A stretch of 64,000 nt of DNA, taken from assembly GCF_900112195.1 (NCBI RefSeq), contig NZ_FOKR01000003.1, positions 329,329 through 393,328 on the forward strand, given 5' to 3'. The notes under the pieces are model-generated. The model was given only the letters and a program-made list of their open reading frames with translations, ran no database searches and was not told the DNA's origin. The translations under genes and the position numbers were made by a program. The DNA comes from Butyrivibrio sp. YAB3001 (GTDB lineage: Bacteria; Bacillota; Clostridia; Lachnospirales; Lachnospiraceae). Below, one piece after another: positions 36,159 through 44,922 of this stretch; the stretch's first letter is position 1; the number at the start of each line of letters is the position of its first letter.

Positions 36159-37040
36159 GTGAAGACCAAACTAAGATCATCCTTCAATTCCAGACAATAT
36201 ATGCTATCTTCTGATTTTGAAGTTTTCTACTACTCTGACAAGAACTTCAAGACCTTAAACCCACATTCCCATGATTACTACGAATGTTACCTTTTCATTG
36301 AAGGCGATGTGACCATGGAAATCTTCAAGAATGAAAATGAAGTACAGAAGTATGAAATGTCTCCGGGCGATCTCATGATCGTTCCACCGGGAATCTCTCA
36401 CCACGCTCTCATGCATGATTCAGATAAATACTATAAGCGTTTTGTCTTTTGGATAAGTAAAGACTGCTGTAAAAAGCTGACAGAAGAATCAATAGACTAT
36501 ATGTACCTGATGCAACGCGCCGAAGCTTTTAAAAAGTATATTTATCATCTTGCGCCTGCACACTTTCACCTGGTAGAATCCAAATTTTTGCGCCTCCTCG
36601 AAGAGACTTCCTCAGAAAGATACGGCAGCGACACTTTTAGCCATCTATGTCTATGCGATCTTATCCTTACTATAAACAGGATAATTTACGATGAGGACCA
36701 CAGGCACTCAGAGGACGATGAGCTTTCTCTTTTCCAAAATATTCTCTCCTATGTTGAGAGCAATCTGGAAGAAGTTTTAAGCCTTGATGATATCGCCGGG
36801 CAGTTTTTTGTAAGTAAGTATTACATAGCTCATCTTTTCAAAGACACCCTCGGGATATCACTTCATCAATACGTAATAAAAAAGCGCCTCTCCGAATGTA
36901 GAGACGCCATTACTCACGGTGCTGAAATAACGCATACCTATGAAAAATTTGGTTTCAGAGACTATTCCAGCTTTTTTAAAGCATTCAAAAAAGAATACGG
37001 AATGTCGCCAAAAGAGTACCAGAATATCTATAAAAAATAA
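36159..37040 (+). CDS. AraC family transcriptional regulator
   Basis: 293 aa. A cupin-like N-terminal sensor has HSHDYYECY and VPPGISHHA as metal- or ligand-side strands. The C-terminal two-helix-turn-helix domain (about 195-290) has LDDIAGQFFVSKYYIAHLFK and the second motif ending FFKAFKKEYGMSPKEY. GTG start with AGGAG seven bases upstream. Such regulators usually control sugar use; no obvious target operon is adjacent. It converges on the methyltransferase gene with 8 bp between stops. Confidence 0.9.
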   Translation: MKTKLRSSFNSRQYMLSSDFEVFYYSDKNFKTLNPHSHDYYECYLFIEGDVTMEIFKNENEVQKYEMSPGDLMIVPPGISHHALMHDSDKYYKRFVFWISKDCCKKLTEESIDYMYLMQRAEAFKKYIYHLAPAHFHLVESKFLRLLEETSSERYGSDTFSHLCLCDLILTINRIIYDEDHRHSEDDELSLFQNILSYVESNLEEVLSLDDIAGQFFVSKYYIAHLFKDTLGISLHQYVIKKRLSECRDAITHGAEITHTYEKFGFRDYSSFFKAFKKEYGMSPKEYQNIYKK

Positions 37041-37048
37041 AATACACT

Positions 37049-38212
37049 TTATTCCATATAGCCGGCTTCTTTAAAAAGGTTATAAAGAGTCTGATCCGTG
37101 TTAAACTCTTTCATAAACCTATCCACTTCATCAAGTGCTTTTTGCCTGCTGCCCTTTGGTGAGACAGGTCTTTTTACTGCACGGATAAGGATATTCTTTG
37201 GAGTATGCGCAAAATCTATAAACTCCAGAAGCTGAGTCTTATAGCCTGCATATTCAAGCAGATTTGCCCTGATCGCATCCGTTGAAAGCGCAGCAAATCT
37301 CTCTTTTATAATCCCATACCTTGATAAAAGAGAAAGCTCATCAGATTTAATCTTCTGATTAAGTTCATGTTGACAACATGGCACAGAAAAAATCATCTTC
37401 GCATTCCATGTAACCGCATTGTACAGCGCATAATCAGTAGCTGTATCGTAAGCATGCAGCGTTATTACCATATCCACATCAAATGGCGCCTTATACCCGT
37501 TAATATCCCCAAGTTCAAAATGAAGATTTTCATATCCATATTTTTCTGCTGCCTGATTACACTTTTTTATAACATCAGCCTTAAGATCAAGTCCGATGAT
37601 ATTTGCCTTTATCTTCTTGATCTCCGTAAGATAATAATAAACGACGAATGTAAGATATGACTTTCCACAGCCAAAATCAATAACATTAAGCGATTCGCTC
37701 TTATTACCTTCTATCTCATCATCAAGGATTTCTAAAAATCTGTTTATCTGGCGGAACTTGTCATACATGGACTTTACAACTTTGCCTTCCCTGGTAAAAA
37801 CACCCATGTCTACAAGAGGCTGAACCTGCTGCCCTTCGCTGATGATATAGTTCTTCTGGCGATTGTGCAAGCTCTCTGTCTTAACCACCTCTTCTGCCTT
37901 CAGGAGTCTCTTTTTCACACTGAGCTCTCCTTTTTTGGACAAAAGAAATATGTGCTCATGCTCATCAGTCCATACGTTGAGCTGTCTGAATCCATTTTCC
38001 AAAACCAGACTTTCTATCTTTTCCTTTAATTCATTTTCCGATATATTTTCATGAAAAACCTGCTTCTGGGTATACTTTGAGATCTGGTATTTCCCACCTT
38101 TTTCCATGATATCTATTTTTCTGAATTCAGAAGAATTATTTGAACTTTTACTTATTATTGCTTTCTTTATCTGACGGTCAATCTCACCGATTTTATCTGC
38201 TATAATTCCCAT
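37049..38212 (-). CDS. SAM-dependent methyltransferase-like protein
   Basis: About 387 aa from the ATG at 38212, chosen for GGAG five bases upstream. The longer GTG frame to 38251 runs into repeat element C. The N-terminal 165 residues contain no recognised family. Residues about 190-300 form a class I methyltransferase fold: VIDFGCGKSYLT is the S-adenosylmethionine loop, IGLDLK and ELGDI follow, then FSVPCCQHELN. The paired Cys and the His resemble METTL25-like proteins. Substrate unknown. Confidence 0.8.
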   Translation of the reverse strand: MGIIADKIGEIDRQIKKAIISKSSNNSSEFRKIDIMEKGGKYQISKYTQKQVFHENISENELKEKIESLVLENGFRQLNVWTDEHEHIFLLSKKGELSVKKRLLKAEEVVKTESLHNRQKNYIISEGQQVQPLVDMGVFTREGKVVKSMYDKFRQINRFLEILDDEIEGNKSESLNVIDFGCGKSYLTFVVYYYLTEIKKIKANIIGLDLKADVIKKCNQAAEKYGYENLHFELGDINGYKAPFDVDMVITLHAYDTATDYALYNAVTWNAKMIFSVPCCQHELNQKIKSDELSLLSRYGIIKERFAALSTDAIRANLLEYAGYKTQLLEFIDFAHTPKNILIRAVKRPVSPKGSRQKALDEVDRFMKEFNTDQTLYNLFKEAGYME

Positions 38213-38239
38213 ATCAACTCCGGAACACAATCTATTATC

Positions 38240-38302
38240 GTTACTGTTCACTCGTTATCAGCTCTCTTCAGAAACTTCGCGCATTTTTGTCTGAACAATA
38301 AC
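38240..38302. repeat. palindromic repeat family, element C (short form)
   Basis: 63 bp, bounded by GTTACTGTTC and GAACAATAAC (one mismatch), with the shared CACTCG, CAGCTC and CGCGCATTT blocks but without the inner hairpins of element A. It fills the gap between the methyltransferase and rsmH genes. Confidence 0.7.
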
Positions 38303-38336
38303 ATATCTTCTTTGCAATATACTTAGCTATAACGAG

Positions 38337-39383
38337 TTATTCCTGCTCAGATCTAATTGCCCATCTCATTTTTGTCGATCTGCTTCTAGGATTAAGCCTG
38401 CATTCTTCCGCAGAAGGTCTTATGACATCTGCAGAGACATCGCTATATATTCCCATTTTCTTAAGCTCTTTGAAAGACTTCTTTACAAGCCTGTCCTCAC
38501 CTGAATGGAAAGTAAGTACTGCCACTCTTCCGCCCGGATTAAGTATGTCAGGCAACTTTTCAAGAAAAGAGAAAAGAACTTCAAACTCACTGTTTACATC
38601 TATTCTAAGTGCCTGAAATACTCTTGCACAGGACTTCTTTATCGCTTCCTGCTTTTCCTCCTTTGGCACTTTCCAAAGAGCATCCTCTATTGCAGTCCGG
38701 AGGGCAGTTGTAGTGTCCATCGGATTTCCTTTTTTCATAAGGCCAAAAACCTTCTCTGCAATTTCTTTTGCATAGGGCTCATCAGAGTTTTCAACCATCA
38801 TTCCGATAAATTCCTCTTTGGTAATATTGTGAAGCCTCTCTGCAGCAGATTCGCCATGCTCCGGATCAAGTCTTAGATCCAGTGGTCCATCAATTTTATA
38901 GGAAAAACCACGTGAAGGATCATCTATCTGCATTGACGAAACTCCAAGGTCAGCCAGAACAAAATCAAATTTCCCTGCCTCTTTGGAAACTTCATCGATA
39001 TTTGCAAAATTTATCAGCCTGAACTTAAAGTTATCCTCAGAAAAACCTGCTTTTCTAATTCGTTCCACAGTCTTTTTGGATTCGATAGGATCGATATCAA
39101 GGCCATAAATACAGCCATTTCCTTCAAGTTTCTCAAGCATCTTCGAGGTATGTCCACCATATCCAAGAGTGCAGTCAAGCCCCTGCTGACCAGGCTTTAT
39201 ATCCAAAAAATCCAGAATTTCTTTTACCATGATTGAAATATGCATTCCTGCCGGCGTAGAGCCCTTCGATATTACATGTGCAACAGTATCCGCATATTTC
39301 TCCGGATCTTTTTCCTTATACTTTTCCTCAAATTTCCTCGGATATTTTCCTGAGTAATGCACTCTTCTTTTATGTTCTTCCAT
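38337..39383 (-). CDS. rsmH: 16S rRNA (cytosine-1402-N4)-methyltransferase RsmH, extended form
   Basis: 348 aa against about 310 for usual RsmH. The core starts near residue 45 with PAGMHISIMVKEIL, then DCTLGYGGHTSKML (S-adenosylmethionine loop), FVLADLGVSSMQID, and a C-terminal LTFHSGEDRLVK. The extra 45 N-terminal residues are basic (RRVHYSGKYPRKFEEKY). It does not sit beside mraZ, ftsL or other cell-division genes, so a second standard copy in the dcw cluster is possible. GAGG lies just before the ATG. Confidence 0.9.
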   Translation of the reverse strand: MEEHKRRVHYSGKYPRKFEEKYKEKDPEKYADTVAHVISKGSTPAGMHISIMVKEILDFLDIKPGQQGLDCTLGYGGHTSKMLEKLEGNGCIYGLDIDPIESKKTVERIRKAGFSEDNFKFRLINFANIDEVSKEAGKFDFVLADLGVSSMQIDDPSRGFSYKIDGPLDLRLDPEHGESAAERLHNITKEEFIGMMVENSDEPYAKEIAEKVFGLMKKGNPMDTTTALRTAIEDALWKVPKEEKQEAIKKSCARVFQALRIDVNSEFEVLFSFLEKLPDILNPGGRVAVLTFHSGEDRLVKKSFKELKKMGIYSDVSADVIRPSAEECRLNPRSRSTKMRWAIRSEQE

Positions 39384-39442
39384 TTTTCCTCTTTCTGCAT
39401 GAACTCAAATAAACCATTATAAGATGACAAATTAATCAAACA

Positions 39443-39487
39443 AGGCAAACATGCCATAATAGAATTAATCTATTGGCTTGTTTGCCT
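39443..39487. terminator. hairpin between putP and rsmH
   Basis: Near-perfect 18-bp arms (AGGCAAACAWGCC core) around AATTAAT, about 90 bp past the putP stop and 60 bp before the rsmH start. It is probably the putP terminator, but no clean T-run follows, so it may instead be a repeat. Confidence 0.6.
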
Positions 39488-39528
39488 ATTATAACACTTT
39501 TTATGTAAAACTGCAGTTTTGGAATGTA

Positions 39529-39555
39529 CTACCCAAACTACCCAAACTACCCAAA
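39529..39555. repeat. short tandem repeat CTACCCAAA x3
   Basis: Three exact 9-bp units, just beyond the putP stop codon. Confidence 0.85.
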
Positions 39556-39574
39556 CTCTTTATATCTTTTCACT

Positions 39575-41068
39575 TCACCCTTCTACCGGCTTAGTCACCA
39601 TACTTACAACCACATTAACAACCAGTGCAATAAGGAATGCGGGAAGGAGTTCATAGATTGCAAATCCCCCTCCAAGCTTTGCTATTCCATATTTCCAGAT
39701 GAATACAAATGCACCACCTGCAACCATTCCTGCAAGTGCTCCATAGAGATTTGAACGTTTCCAGAATAAAGAAAGAAGAACAACAGGTCCAAATGCAGCG
39801 CCAAAGCCAGCCCAGGCAAAGGATACAATCTGGAATACAGATGAATCCGGGTCGCGAGCAATAAAAATGGCTACTACAGAAATAATAAGAACTGTGATCT
39901 TGGCCACCTTAACCTGATTCTCATCATCAAGTTTCTTTTTACCAAATGCCTGAATAAGATCCGACGAAATAGCTGAAGCTGAAGCAAGAAGCTGAGAATC
40001 CGCTGTTGACATGGTAGCAGCAAGAATTCCCGAAAGAATCACACCTGCGATTATTGCAGGAAGTAAGCCGTATGTGCTCATAAGATTAGTGATATATATA
40101 ATAACTCTTTCAGCGTTTCCGCTTCCTTCAAGAACCGGAATAACTCCCTTGGAACTCATGGCAAGACCTATAACACCGATTGTAAGTGCCACAAACATGG
40201 CTATAACAACCCATACACTGGCTACTCTTCTGGAAACTTTGATTTTCTCCTCATTTTCAATAGCCATGAACCTGACTAAAATATGAGGCATTCCAAAATA
40301 TCCAAGCCCCCATGCCAGCATAGAACATGCTGTAAGCACTCCGTATGGGCTTGATGTCCTTGAAACAGGATCATGAATCTGAGTGATGCTGAAATATCCG
40401 GGTAAAGACTTAGCATTTTCGACAACAGCATTCCAGCCACCAGCCTGAGATATTCCAAAGAAAATAACGATTATCAGGGATAATGTCATAGCAATACTTT
40501 GCACAAGGTCAGTCATGCACACTGCCTTGAAACCACCAAGTGAACAATATAATGCAATAATGATAGCACTGACGATCATGGCAAACAGATAGTCTACTCC
40601 AAACAATGTGTTAAAGAGTTTTCCACAGGCAGCAAAACCTGATGCAACATAAGGGATAAAGAAAATGACAATTATCACTGCTGAAATTAAAGTAATAGTC
40701 TTTTTTTCATCCTTATATCTTGCAGCAAAATATTCAGGAATTGTGATCGCGCCCAGCTTCTCAGTACTCTTCCTGAGCCTCTTTGCCACAAACAGCCAGT
40801 TAAGATACGTTCCAATTGCAAGTCCGATGATGGTCCATGTAGCATCAGCCATACCGGAAAGATAAGCAAGCCCCGGTATTCCCAAAAGCAGCCAGCTACT
40901 CATATCAGAAGCCTCAGCACTCATGGCTGCAACAAATGGTCCAAGCTTTCTTCCGCCAAGATAAAAATCGCCTGCGTCATCATTTCCCTTAGAAAAGATA
41001 ACACCGATGAGTATCATCATGGCAAGATACAATACAATTACGATTCCAATAATTATCTGTGTTCCCAT
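39575..41068 (-). CDS. putP: sodium/proline symporter
   Basis: About 497 aa, 12-13 membrane segments of the sodium:solute symporter family. The block GDFYLGGRKLGPFVAAMSAEASDMSSWLL near the N-terminus is the PutP signature and includes sodium-site residues. The start is the ATG at 41068, with GGGAGGAG directly upstream, rather than the longer frame to 41131. It imports proline with Na+ for nutrition or osmotic balance. Transcribed alone. Confidence 0.93.
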   Translation of the reverse strand: MGTQIIIGIVIVLYLAMMILIGVIFSKGNDDAGDFYLGGRKLGPFVAAMSAEASDMSSWLLLGIPGLAYLSGMADATWTIIGLAIGTYLNWLFVAKRLRKSTEKLGAITIPEYFAARYKDEKKTITLISAVIIVIFFIPYVASGFAACGKLFNTLFGVDYLFAMIVSAIIIALYCSLGGFKAVCMTDLVQSIAMTLSLIIVIFFGISQAGGWNAVVENAKSLPGYFSITQIHDPVSRTSSPYGVLTACSMLAWGLGYFGMPHILVRFMAIENEEKIKVSRRVASVWVVIAMFVALTIGVIGLAMSSKGVIPVLEGSGNAERVIIYITNLMSTYGLLPAIIAGVILSGILAATMSTADSQLLASASAISSDLIQAFGKKKLDDENQVKVAKITVLIISVVAIFIARDPDSSVFQIVSFAWAGFGAAFGPVVLLSLFWKRSNLYGALAGMVAGGAFVFIWKYGIAKLGGGFAIYELLPAFLIALVVNVVVSMVTKPVEG

Positions 41069-41211
41069 ATTCTCCTCCCAACAAAAAATGTTTATTTTTA
41101 ATACGTTACCACAGTAATGTGTTGAAATCAATCTAAAAGATATTTTTCCAGAAAAATACTCCTATTCTCTCCTTCCTGCAATACCACACTGTTTTTATCA
41201 ACATCAGTTTC

Positions 41212-41380
41212 TCATATATCTATTGCACCACCGTTGGGTTCCCATACAATAGGCGAATATGCGCAAGAATTGCCCATATTGCCACCTCTTCTGCAGCTCA
41301 CAACAGCAGCACCTACCTTCATCTGCTTGGAGAAAGATGCACTGTAAAAGAGCCTGTCCATAAATGAACGGATTGTTCCA
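41212..41380 (-). pseudogene. remnant of an NADPH-dependent FMN reductase / flavodoxin-like gene
   Basis: The minus-strand frame reads GTIRSFMDRLFYS, then GAAVVSCRRGG, the middle of flavodoxin-fold FMN reductases, where SF(M/I)DRLFY and AVVSCRRGG are conserved. The match fades after about 35 codons and the frame ends at 41212. The 5' half of the gene is missing, replaced by the ZIP transporter gene. Confidence 0.65.
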
Positions 41381-42148
41381 TTAGCCTAATCCTACATCCA
41401 GAGCCATCATTAGTATGAATCCCACGGCAAAAGAGATTGTTCCAATATTTGAATGTTCGCCTTCGGACATCTCCGGGATGAGCTCCTCTACTACGACATA
41501 TATCATGGCTCCTGCAGCAAAACTTAGAAGATATGGCATCATTGGAATAAAGAATCCTGATGCCGCAATTACCAGTAGTGCTCCTATGGGTTCAACTATT
41601 CCTGAGAGAACACCATAAAGGAAAGTCTTCCCTTTTGGAACACCTTCTCCCAGAAGCGGCATAGAAACAATTGCACCCTCAGGGAAGTTCTGTATCGCAA
41701 TTCCGATTGCCAAGGCCAGAGCTCCCGTAAAAGAAATTGTGCTATTCCCGTAAAGCCAGCCTGCACATACTATTCCTACTGCCATTCCTTCCGGAAGATT
41801 ATGGAGCGTGACCGCCAGTACAAGCTTTGTCGTTCTCTTAAGCCCGCTCTTTGGTCCTTCCTCATTTTTATCCAGATGCATGTGTGGCGTCACCATATCC
41901 ATTACCAACAGGAAAAGCATACCTGTCCCAAATCCAACCGACACAGGAAGAAATCCAAGCTTCCCCATATCTGCGGTCTGATCAAGTGCAGGAAGCAGGA
42001 GGCTGAAAAAGGATGCAGACACCATCACACCGGAAGCAAACCCTGTAAGAGATCGCTGCATCCTCTTGCCCATCTCTTTTTTAAACAAAAATACACTGGC
42101 CGCTCCCAACGCTGTACCCAGGAACGGAATGATGATTATATTCCACAT
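41381..42148 (-). CDS. ZIP family metal transporter
   Basis: About 255 aa, eight membrane segments. The start is the ATG at 42148, nine bases from AGGAG; a TTG at 42154 is also possible. VTLHNLPEGMAVG (TM4) and IQNFPEGAIVSMPL (TM5) are the metal-binding segments of ZIP proteins. A His-containing loop (TPHMHLDKNEE) lies between TM3 and TM4. It imports Zn2+ or a similar divalent cation. Confidence 0.93.
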   Translation of the reverse strand: MWNIIIIPFLGTALGAASVFLFKKEMGKRMQRSLTGFASGVMVSASFFSLLLPALDQTADMGKLGFLPVSVGFGTGMLFLLVMDMVTPHMHLDKNEEGPKSGLKRTTKLVLAVTLHNLPEGMAVGIVCAGWLYGNSTISFTGALALAIGIAIQNFPEGAIVSMPLLGEGVPKGKTFLYGVLSGIVEPIGALLVIAASGFFIPMMPYLLSFAAGAMIYVVVEELIPEMSEGEHSNIGTISFAVGFILMMALDVGLG

Positions 42149-42167
42149 AGCCAATAGCTCCTTTCCA

Positions 42168-42284
42168 TCAGTATTCCATCTTTATAGTTTTTCCGGCCAC
42201 ATCAGACCTACTGCCCTGTCCAGAATACTTTTTAAATTTATGATATCCTCTTGGGATAGTTTTAAAAAGCCTCTTCTTCGGCAA
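42168..42284 (-). CDS. candidate 38-aa basic peptide before the ZIP gene
   Basis: TTG start with AGGAG five bases upstream, sequence beginning MPKKRLFKTIPRGY, stop 20 bp before the ZIP start. Strongly basic (about 10 Lys/Arg). It could be a leader peptide or a remnant. An overlapping frame in the same place (LKLSQEDIINLKSILDRAV) also looks protein-like, so at most one is real. Confidence 0.3.
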   Translation of the reverse strand: MPKKRLFKTIPRGYHKFKKYSGQGSRSDVAGKTIKMEY

Positions 42285-42347
42285 ATTATCTCCTAAGAAA
42301 AGGCTAATATGATTAAAAATAGTTTTCAAGTGAAATCACAAAATTAT

Positions 42348-42496
42348 TTAACTTCTTAAACCTGCAACGAGGCACTTTGCTTTCTTCCAAACACTCTTAC
42401 TGATTTCATATACTCCGTCATGATATGGACCTTCTCCGGTAAAAAAGGTTTCGAATCCACATTTTTCCAGAACTCTGCCTGGAGCTGTCATCTCCC
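42348..42496 (-). pseudogene. C-terminal remnant of a GNAT acetyltransferase gene
   Basis: The frame reads APGRVLEKCGFE, then YEISKSVW, as at the end of GNAT proteins, where (A/S)xxVLEKCGF is the acetyl-CoA-proximal helix. Only about 45 codons remain, lying directly after the HAD gene stop at 42497. The catalytic part is missing. Confidence 0.6.
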
Positions 42497-43303
42497 TCAC
42501 TCCAATAATAGGCCAATACTCCTAAAGGCTTCTGAAATGCTCTCGTCATCATTACTTCCGATCACACACGAGAATTCCTTCTTCAATTCCTCCGGAGCAT
42601 TTCCCATCAGAAAAGGAAATCCTACAGATCGTAGCATTTCTGCATCATTAAAATGATCACCAAAAGCAACCGCTTTCTCCGGCGGGATGTTCATATACGA
42701 GCATACTCGCCTGACTCCTTCGGCCTTTGTAATTCCCTTTCCCATGATTTCAAGAAGAACATCTGAGGATTTAACTATCGACAGCTTTGGAAATCTCTTT
42801 TTCAATTCATTTTCTATACCGCATATTGCTTCAGGCTCACATATGCAAAGGAGCTTTCCTATGATTGCATCTTTTGGAAGAAGCTCTATGCCGCCCTCTG
42901 TTGCACAGACCTCAACGATTTCCTCCTCTGCGCGGACCAGTCGGTCATTCCTATCATTTACAATCCACAATTCTTCTGAATAGATATTCCATGTACAGTC
43001 AATCTTCTCCGCCTCTATAAAAGAAATAATATCCCTCGCGTCATCGGCATCAAATCCCTCCGAGTACATTATCTTATCGTTTTCATCAATGATAAGCGCC
43101 CCACTATAACAGATCATCGGGCAGGTAAACCCGTATCTTTTAAAAATCGGCCGTACTCCGGATGGTCCTCTTGCTGTCGCAATGACGAAAGGGATATTAG
43201 CTTTCTTTAGGGCAAATATTGCATCAAGTGTGCCCTTAAGCATTCTATGTTCACTGTTTAGAATTGTTCCGTCTATATCTGAAAAAACTATTTTGAAATC
43301 CAT
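42497..43303 (-). CDS. Cof-type HAD-IIB family hydrolase
   Basis: 268 aa sugar- or cofactor-phosphatase of the Cof group. Motif I is FSDIDGTIL at residues 7-15, motif II VIATARGP, the cap domain lies in the middle, and motif IV is AFGDHFNDAEML near 205. The C-terminal NAPEELKKE helix is typical. Substrate unknown; family members dephosphorylate sugar phosphates, FMN or pyridoxal phosphate. Confidence 0.92.
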   Translation of the reverse strand: MDFKIVFSDIDGTILNSEHRMLKGTLDAIFALKKANIPFVIATARGPSGVRPIFKRYGFTCPMICYSGALIIDENDKIMYSEGFDADDARDIISFIEAEKIDCTWNIYSEELWIVNDRNDRLVRAEEEIVEVCATEGGIELLPKDAIIGKLLCICEPEAICGIENELKKRFPKLSIVKSSDVLLEIMGKGITKAEGVRRVCSYMNIPPEKAVAFGDHFNDAEMLRSVGFPFLMGNAPEELKKEFSCVIGSNDDESISEAFRSIGLLLE

Positions 43304-43312
43304 TGATGTCTC

Positions 43313-43429
43313 TTAACATTTCTTTCTAAAATGAAGTTGTATCGCCGGGTATGAACCGAACACGGGATCAAACCTTCCGCCGCCACCTGAACATCCCTCA
43401 ATCATCACATCAGGGAAACTCTCCCTCAA
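43313..43429 (-). pseudogene. remnant of a GH36 alpha-galactosidase gene
   Basis: The frame LRESFPDVMIEGCSGGGGRF followed by DP matches the conserved acid/base region of GH36 alpha-galactosidases, in which E/SCSGGGGRFDPG is nearly invariant. Beyond that the match stops and the frame ends after about 15 unrelated codons. Upstream there are stops in frame. About 40 codons survive of a gene that is usually over 700 codons. Confidence 0.7.
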
Positions 43430-43698
43430 TCCTTATTTTCATGTCCAGTCTCCTTCTTTTTTAATCCAGCAACTCATTGTATGTCTTAAATGATTTTGTC
43501 CATAATATCTCCTAAAATAACGAAATGCCCCGCAGGGACCCTCCGGACCAGAGGCTTCACAAATTTATCCAGTACGTTCACTATAATAAAGATACCTTAA
43601 GTAGCGGTTTTAGACAAACCGGTTTGCTTCACCGGATTCATCATTTAATAGGCTATATTGGCAACTGAATCTCCGTCAGCCAACCCTCTTCCAGTTCC
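43430..43698. other. non-coding gap after the DinB-DUF3795 gene
   Basis: Only stop-rich sequence is seen. It includes a GGAGATATTATG start followed by five codons and a GC-rich stretch (CCCCGCAGGGACCCTCCGGA) that can fold back on itself. No conserved gene fragment recognised. Confidence 0.35.
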
Positions 43699-44763
43699 TT
43701 ATTCCATATAGCTTTCCTCCAAAATTCTCAGTCCTTCCCTATAATCCTGTCCTAAAACTTCCTGTGTCTTTTGGAAGTCATATTTCTCATGTAGTCTGTC
43801 ATGAACCTTGAGGAACGCCTTCTTTCCATATTTCCGTATATATAATGCCTGAGCCTTTGCTGCATTTGCTCCGTCATTTGATGGAATATAGAATCCTTTA
43901 TTGCATTTTTCGAGCTCATCACACTCATAACATCCGTCCAAATCTTTTTCCTTACAGCATTTCACATTCGGACATATTCTGTCCTCAGCACAGGTGGCAA
44001 AAGAGCAGACATTGTACTTGGTTCTGCAGGATCCGCACCACTCTGAAAGGAAACAGTGATTACAGGAAAAGCCACAATAAGCAACAGGATCAACACCCTT
44101 TCGTGCTATCTTGCAGAGTTTATTCTTGATGCGGCGCATGGCTTCGATATGCATGATCCAGTGACGGCTAAATGGCATCTGAATCAGTCCTTTTATATCC
44201 TTTCCGCACCAGTAATCAATCAGCCAAAAGGCATTCTCATTCTCACTGACACATTTACTCCGGATAAGTTTTTCCTTTACATCGCCGCCGAATTTTTGCT
44301 TTAAATCCTTGTATGTCAGATCTCCAAGAATCTGATCCGTAGACTTCTTTACAGCTTTTACATACAGGTATAGCTCTTTGATATTCAGTTTTTCTGAAAA
44401 CTCTGCAATCTCGTTTCCCTGAAGTTCATTACCCGTAGTAATAATAGGTGCGCCAATGCGATTATGAAAGTCATGTGTAAAAAAGATTTGACTATCCCCT
44501 GCTATCATCTCATGGGCAACTATATCTTCAATCCTGAAAATATGCCAGATAGAATAGGCAAGGGTTTTACTGTGATATCCATCTGCACCCGCAAAAGGCA
44601 TTTTGGCAAAGGCCTCATCCGGATATCCACTCACAATCTGAGTAATCTGCTCAAACATTTCCTCGCGGAAAGCCAAAAGCTTCTGAATAGCCTCTTTAAA
44701 TGTTTCTTCCTTCGTCAGCAATTTCTGTATTTCTTTATTGTTTTCTGACCATGATTTGTCCAT
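43699..44763 (-). CDS. DinB-like domain fused to a Cys-rich DUF3795 domain
   Basis: 354 aa. Residues 1-210 resemble the DinB/YfiT four-helix fold, with likely metal His in SIWHIFRIEDIVAHE and in RHWIMHIEAM. Residues 220-354 form a Cys-rich DUF3795 domain, VAYCGFSCNHCFLSEWCGSC, continuing with about eight more Cys and a helical end (YIRKYGKKAFLK). DinB folds often act in thiol-dependent transfer or metal binding. A fusion with DUF3795 is seen in some Clostridia. A second DUF3795 fragment lies at 51922-52086. No known substrate. Confidence 0.78.
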   Translation of the reverse strand: MDKSWSENNKEIQKLLTKEETFKEAIQKLLAFREEMFEQITQIVSGYPDEAFAKMPFAGADGYHSKTLAYSIWHIFRIEDIVAHEMIAGDSQIFFTHDFHNRIGAPIITTGNELQGNEIAEFSEKLNIKELYLYVKAVKKSTDQILGDLTYKDLKQKFGGDVKEKLIRSKCVSENENAFWLIDYWCGKDIKGLIQMPFSRHWIMHIEAMRRIKNKLCKIARKGVDPVAYCGFSCNHCFLSEWCGSCRTKYNVCSFATCAEDRICPNVKCCKEKDLDGCYECDELEKCNKGFYIPSNDGANAAKAQALYIRKYGKKAFLKVHDRLHEKYDFQKTQEVLGQDYREGLRILEESYME

Positions 44764-44922
44764 AATCTATCTTCTCTCATCGGTTAATCCGGCATTATTA
44801 TTCCATATTGCTTTCTTACATTTTAATAAAGTCATATCAAAATAGGCAAGCCTTACCCTTAATCTTTAAGCCCAAAAGTGGACCACTACCCCCCGTCCGC
44901 AGAGAGTCTTTTTATTGCTACT

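Noticed and set aside
44871..44906. Possible IS end (GTGGACCACT near 44880, resembling TGGTCCACT near the MITE-like element)
   Set aside because: Only short similarity, no inverted partner and no transposase; could not be supported as an element.
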